DNA of 64,000 nucleotides, taken from assembly GCF_030272615.1 (NCBI RefSeq), contig NC_081412.1, positions 100,191,796 through 100,255,795 of the forward strand, in the 5' to 3' direction. A program made the translations under genes and the position numbers. Every line of letters starts with the position of its first letter. Position 1 is the first letter of the stretch. Source of the stretch: Cryptomeria japonica. Taxonomy: Eukaryota; Streptophyta; Pinopsida; Cupressales; Cupressaceae. Below the pieces are notes generated by a model that saw only the letters and a program-made list of their open reading frames with translations, made no database searches and was not told where the DNA came from. Shown piece after piece: positions 56,201-64,000 of this stretch.

Positions 56201-56593
56201 ATTTTGTAGACAAAATCCAACCATAAGAATTCTCCATGTGCTCTACTTAAGACAATTCTTACTACTTCCTCTGGAAATTGAGGAATGTTCAGTATCTCCA
56301 AAAAACCTAGAGTTTCTATAATTTTGTGTTCGGGTTTGACAACACCATTTTCATCACAAATTACCTTAGTAAACATTTTCATCAATTATTCAGAATCTAG
56401 TTCTTCTATATTGCAATGTATATAAATCCTAGGGTCTTCTACAAAAGCTACACCTTTAGGAATTCAAAAATGCCCCTCCAGAGTCATCTTGCTTGGCAAT
56501 CTTGGGAATTATCTTAAATATGGGCCTAGGGCGTTTCACATTTTCCACAATATTAGGGTTTCGAATAAACTCGGGAGCATAAGAAGAAGCCAT
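53299..56593 (-). pseudogene. Element C ORF2, large protein of unknown function
   Basis: Begins at ATG 56593-56591 (MASSYAPEFIRNPNIVENVK). After a frameshift near 56465 and a stop near 56388 it continues with EFLWLDFVYKITQQAIRVVT, LPSTGNRPDKTKKIPNKKVM and DVCEWLKDELIDNLKIFKGD (to 55558), a Ser/Lys/Arg-rich part with a KPSPVPSPSPKRTRTLRKK tail (to 55156), a degraded stretch (54552-55155), a Thr/Glu/Pro-rich acidic repeat with EIPTQTEQPLDTGKP (54551-54094), and a long coiled-coil (54093-53299, KKIMDCNALAYKAI to LEDHMHYLTSMIQ). The first domain, an all-helical region with Trp, looks like other plant transposon-carried ORFs; it is not a polymerase. About six lesions make it inactive. The role is unknown, perhaps assembly or chromatin binding. 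Confidence 0.6.
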
Positions 56594-57004
56594 TGAAAAA
56601 TACCTTTAGCTGCCTGAAAATATTCTGAATGCTTGAAGAAATCACTCTGCTTCTTCACCTTGAATGCCTTCACTCTTTTTTCGTGCTCTCTGCTAATTTG
56701 AATGCTCGGTGAGTCAGAAAAGAGGGAAATTAGCTGATTTATAATGACATTTCTCTTACCAACCACATTAAATGCTTGCCGGTTAAGTGAAAACTTAACA
56801 CATCTGTCGGTAAAGAAGAAATCTATCTTCTCACCATCAACTGAGGGTAATCTGCATGATTTTCAACTTACTACAATACCCCCAAAGGGTTACTTCTTAG
56901 TTGGATAAAGAATCTCCTGCAGGTGGACGATTACTCTATTCTACCGATATAGAGATAGTTTCATCAACATTTTGATCTCTCTTCCTAATCTATTATTTTG
57001 AAAA

Positions 57005-58065
57005 TTATTGCTTTACCTCATCTACCTTTTCTTTGCCTTTCAAACTAGATCCTTTATTGCTCGCCGGTGAAGTCTTGCTTCTACAAAATTTGCCAATATG
57101 TCCAATTTTGTTACAAGAATAACAAGTCACATTATTCCTCTGAATAGCCTTTCCATATCCTATGTCAGTTTGTGTTCTGCATTGATTAGATAAGTGTCCA
57201 TATCTTCCATAAACATAGCATTTCACATTCATTCTGCAATTTTCTGAATTATGACCAACTTTGTTGCATTTAGAACATTCACCGGTGGGTGCATTAATGT
57301 TCTGATTGTTTCTAAATCTACATTGATTTGCTCTATGACCATATTTGTTGCAATTGAAACATTTGCCATTAAACTTATAAGCACTAGGTTGTCTTACTGA
57401 TTTGTTCTGTTTTAGATTATTTGCAGTACCAGAACTTTCTCCAACTTCAAATCCAAGTCCATTTGTATCTCCATTAGGTTTTTGACTTTTCAGCATGCCA
57501 TCAAGCTCCTCTGAACTTTTCTTGAATTTCTCTTTGTGTTGATTTGCAGTAGCCAACTCATTTTCCAAAATTTTCTTTTGTCTCATAAGCTCAGTTTTAT
57601 TATGTTGCATGTGAGTCATATATGTCTTCAACATATCATTTTCATGACTAAGTCTTAGATTTTCATTTCCAGCATCATTGAGTCTCCTAGTCAAGTCTTC
57701 TTCATTCTTCTTCCTGTCTTCAATGTCTTTACACAACCTCATAGTCATATCTTGCATTTCATTCCTCATATTATTGTTTTCCTATCTCAACTTGTTTGTA
57801 AGTTCATTAAGAGTTTCTTTTTCCTCATCATCTTTCTGCATCTTCTCATGAAGTTCTTTTCTTTTATTTTGTGCTATAGCAAGGTTCTCCTGAAGTCCTT
57901 TAATGAGTCCTGTGCAGTCCTTAGATCATCTTCAAGTTTGATATTCTTCAATTTCTCTGCATCATAATCTACAAGAGCTCCTTCCAATTGTTTTCTTAAG
58001 TTCTCCATCTGTACCGGTGTTAGAATCTTCCTCAAGCTATTAAGCTTTTGAAAATAGAGGACCAA
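57005..58065 (-). pseudogene. Element C ORF1: coiled-coil plus four CCHC knuckles
   Basis: The N-terminal 250 residues form a long coiled-coil (KNIKLEDDLRTAQDSLKDF, then ENLRLSHENDMLKTY). Four CX2CX4HX4C knuckles follow: CFNCNKYGHRANQC, CSKCNKVGHNSENC, CYVYGRYGHLSNQC (second Cys changed to Tyr) and CYSCNKIGHIGKFC. A Lys/Ser-rich tail ends the frame at 57005. A frameshift near 57874 and a stop near 57786 break it. Its position right after the primer-binding site and its knuckles suggest a Gag-like nucleic-acid-binding role, but the usual UBN2/Retrotrans capsid core is absent. Confidence 0.7.
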
Positions 58066-58290
58066 GCTCTGATACCAATTCTTAGAATCAATGACAGTCC
58101 CAAGGACACTGAGAGGGGGGGTGAATCAGTGTCCAACCAGTTAGCAAAATATTTAAAATTATTAAGAACTTTGTATCCCAAAATAGTGTACTGATAAATA
58201 AGAATAAATGCAACAAATAAGAATAATAGAGATAGCATAGAGAACACACCATAGCACAAGATATTTAATGAGGAAACCCGATGTGGGAAA

Positions 58291-59070
58291 TGTTGGCAAA
58301 TGCACACTCCAATGAGATATTGTAGGTGATTGAAGGTTTTGTCATTGATGGCAACCTTGCAATCATATAATACCGGCAAGACAATATACTGACAACGACA
58401 GACTCTATACCGGCACACAAGACACTGGTAGACAAAGGAAGGATACTAGCACCTTGGCCGACATGAATTTTGTTTATAATGTATTTTGTAATTAATTATA
58501 AAATTATTGTAAGACAACATGGCAATTTGTAATATGACTCATATATGTATGAGATCATTGTAGAACATTTGTAAGAGAGTGATAGGCGAAATAAGGCAGA
58601 CCTAATATGCGAATTATAGGTTAAGGGTTTATGTATGAAGTAGAGCTAAAACTGGTACTGGATCTGGCATAGAAGATGCTAATTTGTAGCAGTACAAGAC
58701 ATTGGATTTGTATAATCCATTTTGTAAGTCAATGTGACTTCTTATTTTGTATTTGAGCAGTGAGCTCTAGGCACTTGGCCTTCCTGCATGTGCAGGCCCC
58801 TATTGTAAGAGTAATATTCACTTATTGGCCAGTTTGTGAATATTGTGGGTCAAAAATCCCACCAAGGTTTTTCCCACATTGGGTTTCCTCATTAAACTAC
58901 TATGTTATGGTGTTCTTTTCATGTGGTTATTGTTATCTTTGCTTGCTACATTATTTCTGGTTTATCGGTATACTATATTGATATGTTTTACATGTTTTAA
59001 ATCAAGTAAATTCTATAACCTATTAGATACTGATTCACCCCCCCTCTCAGTATCTTTGGGAATCCTAAAA
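58291..59070 (+). mobile_element. Solo LTR inside the 5' LTR of element C
   Basis: 780 bases from TGTTGGCAAATG to AATCCTAAAA with exact TSD ggaaa at 58286-58290 and 59071-59075; the other LTR of C (52193-53031) shows the empty site. It contains GTCATTGATGGCAAC near its start, GCATGTGCAGGCCCC at about 58788, and CACCCCCCCTCTCAG at its end, so its sense is plus. The final CA has become AA. No internal region is left. Confidence 0.88.
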
Positions 59071-59785
59071 GGAAAAACCTCGGTGGGATTTGTGACCCAC
59101 AATATTCACTCACTGGCCAATGAATAAATATTACTTACAATGAGGGGCCTGCACATGCAAGAAGGCTAGCAGCCTAGAGCTGACTGCTCAACTACAAAAT
59201 AGAAGTCTCACTAATTTACAAAATGGATTATCAAAATTCAATACAATGTACTGCTTCAGATCAACATCAACTATGCCAGGTTCAGTACTGGTTTAAGCTC
59301 AGTCTATTACCAAAACCTTCGCTATCAACTATATCACTTTATACAAAATATCATCTATTCTCTCTCTCTCTTATCTCTATATCATATCCTCTCATCCTCT
59401 ATCAAAATGACCTATAAGATCTCATACATATATATGAGTCTTTTACAATATGCCATGTCAGCTTGTACAAAAGATAATTACAATATAAAACAATAAACAA
59501 AGTTTATTCCATGTCGGCTTGAGTGTCGGTATGCATTATTGCCACTGCCGGTGTATGTAGAAGTCTATTGCCGATGCCGGTAACTGTCGATGGGTTGACA
59601 AATGATTTCCAGTTGGTTGCTAGTTGGTTGCCATCAATGACAACATCAACTATTCTCATAAGAGTGTAGAATTCCAACACAAGTTTATTGATGTATAAAT
59701 TAAGGAATATGACAATGTGAAAATGAAGAATTTTGAAGATTCTCTTTATAGAGAAAATTTATAGTCGATTGTTGAATTAGGGCAC

Positions 59786-60841
59786 TGTTGGTATTTTGGT
59801 ATGGTTTTGTCATTGATGTCAACACCTACTAAACACTTATCAACTTTGGCACTTTGGAGAATCAACAACATTCACCGGCAAGCAAGACACTTATGCACAG
59901 TCACCGGTATCTGGTACACCGATAGGATATAATGATCATCGACACTTGGAATGATATGGAAATCACTTGATTATGTCGAAGGCATCATTTGGACACTTTG
60001 TATTGAAGGTTTGTTAATTGGCATATTTGTATTTGCATATTTGTTGTTACCGACAAATAGGTCCAGGTTACACCGACAATTTTATCTTTTCCAGATCAGC
60101 ATGGCATGCTATGGAGATGACTTATTATTGTTGTAAATGCATTAAGCCGACATGGTGAATCGGTTATTGCATCGGGCATTAATTGATTTGTAAATTAATT
60201 TTATTATATTATCCTTTAGAGCCAACCTACTAAAATTGGTCTTAGGGTATGGTATAAATGTAAGATCTTATTTGTAAGATCAAGTGTGGAATGTAAAAAA
60301 AGATTGTGTGAAGGTATATGTGAGAATAAGCAGAGCTATACACATAGACATCATTTGAAGTTGAAGGAGGGTTTTTGTGAAGACAATCAGAACCACACTG
60401 GTACTGAATCTAGCATATGAAGATACTATTTTGAGTAGTACATTCTTATTGGATTTAACCATCCAATTGTAGTCAGTGTGACTCCTATTTGTGTTTGAGC
60501 AGTGAGCTCTAGGTGCTTGGCCTTTCTGCATGTGCAGACCCCATTTGTATACAATTACTATTTGCAGTAGTATCATCTGATTGTGGGTAAGGTTTCCCAC
60601 TATGGTTTTTCCCCTTATAGGGTTTCCATGTACAAATATTGGTGTTATGTGTTGTGTATGACTTTGTCTTTTTGTTTCATGCATTAATCTTTACTGGTAT
60701 TACAATTATCTGATAAAACTGTCCACTGGTATAATAGACCATTTCACCAGTATTAAGCAAAAAGTTGATTAAGTTTTTTTTGGTTTAAATTCATTTGGCA
60801 ATTGATTCACCCCCCCTCTCAGTTGTCTCCAAGACCTAACA
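59786..60841 (+). repeat. 5' LTR of Copia D
   Basis: 1056 bases from TGTTGGTATTTTGG to AGACCTAACA. Carries GTCATTGATGTCAAC near the start, CTGCATGTGCAGACCCC at about 60526 and CACCCCCCCTCTCAG at 60808-60822, the modules shared across several LTR families here. Confidence 0.8.
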
Positions 60842-60909
60842 ATTGGTATCAGAGCCTAGTCCTCTTTTTGCAGAAGTTTAACAGCTTGAGGAGATCCATT
60901 GTCTACTAA

Positions 60910-61851
60910 CTATTTAAGGAAGAACAGTCCTAAACTTGATGGAACCAACTATGGAATATGGAAGATCAGAATGGAGACACATTTAAATTGCATTGGAAAG
61001 GACATCTAGGATGTTACAAAGAATGGTTATACTGCTCCTACTCCTAGTTAGCCTAGTCCACCTACCTTGGGAAAATATGAAGAAAATGATTGCAAAGCAA
61101 GAGAAGAACTTTTGAGCACATTAATAGATCAGCAAATCATGGGATTATTGGATAAGTCTACCGCTAAAGCTATTTGGGATCATTTGGAAAAACTGAATGA
61201 AGGAGATTCCACAGTCAAAATTGCAAAACTTGAAAGCTTCTGGGTTAGGTATGAACATCTGAAAATGGAAGAAGATGAAAGGAGTCTGCTTTTATGGAAA
61301 GAGTAAATGAAATTGTTTTGGGTATTAAATATTGTGGAGGAACCTTAAGTGAGGATGAAATTGTTTCAAAATTTTTAAGAGGATTTCCACCAGCATATAA
61401 AATGAAAGTCACTACTATAAATGAGTTAAGAACAATGTCTAATACATCAGTAACTAGGGATACATTGATTGGAAAACTTTCAGCTTTTGAAATTGAGGAA
61501 TTTGGTCCTATTGCTACTATAAAGATAGATTTAGCCTTTAAAGAATCTACATCATCTGCACCATCATTTGACAAATTAGATTGGAAAGCCTTTTATGCAA
61601 GAGAACTTGAGGAAAGCAGGAAATAAAATGAAGAACTTGAAGAACTTGAAGCACTATTTGCAAGGAAAATGCCTAAAGGTTCAGTTGGAAGTAAGTATGA
61701 AGGTAAAGAACCCTTTAAATGTTTTAACTATAATAAGATTGGTTATATGGCTTCAAGATTCCCTGATAGACATGCTAGACTAAGAGAAGAAGCTAGAAGA
61801 ACATACAAGCCTAACCCTAAATATCAGAGATATAGATTTAAGATGAAGTGA
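60910..61851 (+). pseudogene. Copia D Gag
   Basis: Recognisable from PKLDGTNYGIWKIRMETHL at about 60928. The UBN2 core (KAIWDHLEKLNEGDSTVKIA, EDEIVSKFLRGFPPAYKM) follows in two frames with a break near 61300. The zinc knuckle is destroyed: CFNYNKIGYMASRF has lost two of the three Cys and the His. Stops lie at 61306, 61624 and 61849. The start codon is not certain because of upstream stops. Confidence 0.78.
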
Positions 61852-63173
61852 CTGATGATTTTGATGAGGATTCGACAGACAATGGATGGGTTTTTGTTGC
61901 TATAATAGAAGATCAACCGGCACCTATAGTCCAACCGGTAGAACAAGCCTTAGCAGCTAAAGTTGAAGATAAGGATGAGTGGATCATTGATTTAAGATGC
62001 TCACATCATATGATAGGAGATAAAGTTAAATTCTTGAACTTTAAAGAATAAAATGGAGGCTTAGTAAGATTTGGAGATAATAAAGCTTGTTTGATCAAAG
62101 GTAAGGGTACAATATCTCTTGATGGTAAGCATAACACTGACAATGTTTACTATGTTGAAGGTTTAAAGCATAATCTTTTGAGTGTTGGTCAATTAGTTGA
62201 GAAAGGATTTTAGTTACAATTCAAAAATGGTAAATGCAAAATCATGAATAGAACTGGTTTAGAAATTGCAACTGGTAATTAGACTAGAGGTAATATCTTT
62301 CATTTGAATAATAGTGAAAAGACATGCTTGATTGCACATATTGATGAAAGTTGGCTATGGCATAAGAGACTCTATCATGTAAACTTTGATTGCATAGTAA
62401 AAATCAATACTACTAAGGCAGTTAGAGATTTACCTAAAATTGTCAAACCTCACAATATAGTATGTAAGGAATGTCAATTTGGAAAACAAGTTAGAGCTAG
62501 TTTCAAAAGTATTCCAGAAAAATCTAATAATGCTCTTGATTTAACTCAAACTTATTTATGTGGTCCAACTAGAACTAAAATCTTACAAGGTGATAGATAT
62601 TTCATGCTAATCATTGATGACTATTCTAGAATGTGCTGGGTTACTTTTCTCAGAGAAAAATTAGAAGCACTTGGAAAGTTTAAACTGTTCAAAGCAATGG
62701 TTGAAAATGAAACCAGTAAGAAAATCAAATGTTTAAGATCAGATCAAGGAGGAGAATTTACATCTAAGGAATTTAATGCATTCTGTGAAGTGAATGGAAT
62801 CAGAAGACAGCTATCAGCACCTCAGACACCACAGCAAAATGGAGTTGTTGAAAGGAAAAACAAAACTATCTTGGATGCATCTAGAAGTATGTTATCAGAA
62901 GCAAATCTACCACATGTATATTGGAGAGAGGTAGTAAGTACAACAGTCTATACATTCAACAAACTTCACATCAAAGGTGAAACTGGTAAGACCCCTCATG
63001 AACTATGGTTTGGTATTACTCCTACTCTTAAATATTTCATAATATTTGGAAGAAAATGTTATATCAGAAGAGATGAGTATATTGGAAAATTTGATCCTAT
63101 AAGTGATGAAGGAATATTTCTTGGTTATTCATCTAAGAGTAAAGCATATAGATGTTTTAACAAAATATTGTAG
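61848..63173 (+). pseudogene. Copia D protease and integrase
   Basis: The protease site, normally D-S-G-C, reads WIIDLRCSHHMIGD, so the catalytic DSG is lost. Pre-integrase HIDESWLWHKRLYHVNFDCI leads to the integrase core in a 289-codon open stretch (62304-63173). Of the catalytic triad the first Asp is missing (LTQTYLCGP where relatives have HTDLCGP), the second is kept (CLRSDQGGEFTSKEF) and the Glu is kept (TPQQNGVVERKNKTI). The region also contains GKTPHELWFG and GIFLGYSSKSKAYR. Stops separate the protease and integrase parts at 62049, 62212 and 62281. Confidence 0.82.
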
Positions 63174-63519
63174 AAAATTGTTGAGAGTACAAATGTGAAG
63201 ATTGATGAACAATTCAAATGAACTTTAAGGTATATAGATTCTGAACCGGCAACAAAAATTCTAACAAATGAACCTACACTAAACCCACCGGTATAGAATG
63301 AAGATCCAGTTACCTCGGTATCATTTGAAAATTCCACTGTAACTGAGGAACAACAGCAAACCAAGACAGCCCGGTATGTAAGACTAAATCATTCTGAAGA
63401 TCGGATAATTGGAAACAAGTATAAAGGAGTTATGACAAGAGGAAGATTGGCAAATGAAGAGGTATGTCTTATTTCTCAAATTGAACCATCATCTGTTAAT
63501 GAGGCATGTGAAGATAAAT

Positions 63520-64000
63520 ATTGGACTAAAGCTATGGAAGAAGAATTAGAACAAATTGAGAATAATAACACTTGGACATTAGTTCCCCGGCCTGAAGATA
63601 AAATGTGATTGGAACAAAATGGGTATTTAGAAACAAACTTAATGAAGCTGGCAAGGTAATTAGAAATAAAGCAAGACTAGTGTGTAAGGGATATTCTCAG
63701 AAAGAAGGAATTGATTATAATGAAACCTTTGCACCGGTAGCTAGAATTGAGGCAGTCAGATTATTCTTGGCTTTTGGAGCACACAAGAACTACAAAGTAT
63801 ATCAAATGGATATTAAATGTGAATTTCTAAATGGAGATCTTGAAGAAGAAGTTTACATTTAACAACCTGATGGATTTTCTTTGATAGACAACAAAGATAT
63901 GGTTTGCAGGTTAAGGAAAGCATTGTATGGGTTGAAACAAGCTCCAAGAGCTTGGTATGCAAGGTTAGATAAGTATCTTTTGAAAATTGGTTTTTCTAAA
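63520..64000 (+). pseudogene. Copia D reverse transcriptase, N-terminal part
   Basis: ATKAMEEELEQIENNNTW-like lead-in, then [56 protein letters not shown] (first catalytic Asp kept) and [19 protein letters not shown] frame change at 63605 and a TAA at 63860 break it. The VDD box would lie just beyond the window. Between integrase and RT (63174-63519) only degraded spacer is seen. Confidence 0.8.

Larger units (their letters stand above)
52193..59679 (-). mobile_element. LTR element C, pol-less, with nested solo LTR
   Basis: LTRs 52193-53031 (839 bases) and 58080-59679 (about 815 without its insertion), TSD caagt exact at 52188-52192 and 59680-59684, primer-binding site for initiator tRNA-Met at 58066-58077. 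The 5 kb interior encodes two ORFs on the minus strand, an RNA-binding-type ORF1 and a long ORF2. I find no protease, RT, RNase H or integrase motif. It is therefore a non-autonomous LTR element, presumably mobilised by a Copia relative that shares its LTR features. Confidence 0.85.
59786..64000 (+). mobile_element. Copia element D, 5' part (runs off window)
   Basis: LTR 59786-60841, primer-binding site TGGTATCAGAGC at 60844-60855, then Gag, protease, integrase and RT in Copia order. The right half, including RNase H and the 3' LTR, lies beyond base 64000, so the target duplication cannot be tested; the five bases before the LTR are ggcac. Wording is close to element B (for example SWLWHKRLYHVNFDCIVKI against SWLWHRRFCHINFDNIVKV), so B and D are one Copia family. 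Many stops show it is inactive. Confidence 0.85.

Noticed and set aside
53435-56209. Many plus-strand frames of 60-160 codons
   Set aside because: Shadows of the minus-strand ORF2 of element C; Ser/Phe/Leu-rich mirror translations.
1-64000. tRNA, rRNA or plastid/mitochondrial gene insertions
   Set aside because: I looked for conserved tRNA arms, rRNA cores and common organellar genes and saw none; only tRNA-complementary primer sites are present.

Overview
This window looks like repeat-dense nuclear DNA of a seed plant, most likely a conifer or other gymnosperm. That is inferred from a single ordinary gene in 64 kb, a 4.8 kb intron, and transposons nested up to three deep; no species marker is visible. 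Only one host gene looks functional. Most other coding traces belong to mobile elements on both strands, broken by stops and frameshifts.

Layout. 1-515 is a TA-rich satellite. 687-4812 (minus) is a decayed, 5'-truncated LINE followed by a same-strand decayed ORF of unknown function. 5195-13051 (minus) is an NRT1/PTR-family (NPF4-like) transporter gene. Its six exons splice to an uninterrupted 586-codon frame. Its introns carry a 0.7 kb inverted repeat and a 94-bp tandem array.

14039-64000 is a transposon nest that can be ordered from target-site duplications (TSDs). A minus-strand Copia (element F) was split by a 14.6 kb Gypsy (element A, 14943-29511, TSD gattt/gattc). A lost its reverse transcriptase and integrase core, carries an antisense plant-mobile-domain gene, and was itself hit inside its coding frame by another Copia (20698-23880, TSD tccct). 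Next comes a plus-strand LTR element (E, about 29925 to beyond 59785). Its left LTR holds a complete Copia (B, 30119-39113, TSD tagta; a solo LTR sits inside B's right LTR) and a 9.8 kb terminal-inverted-repeat (TIR) element (39793-49577). E's interior holds a solo LTR (50771-51691, TSD ggctt), a pol-less LTR element (C, 52193-59679, TSD caagt, with its own solo LTR, TSD ggaaa) and the start of another Copia (D, from 59786) that runs off the window.

The least familiar objects are two. One is the TIR element: palindromic subterminal motifs, a decayed multi-exon gene of unknown function, a 278/349-bp tandem array and a 1 kb purine tract. The other is the C/E family of LTR elements, which encode a coiled-coil plus CCHC-knuckle protein and a long second ORF but no visible polymerase.
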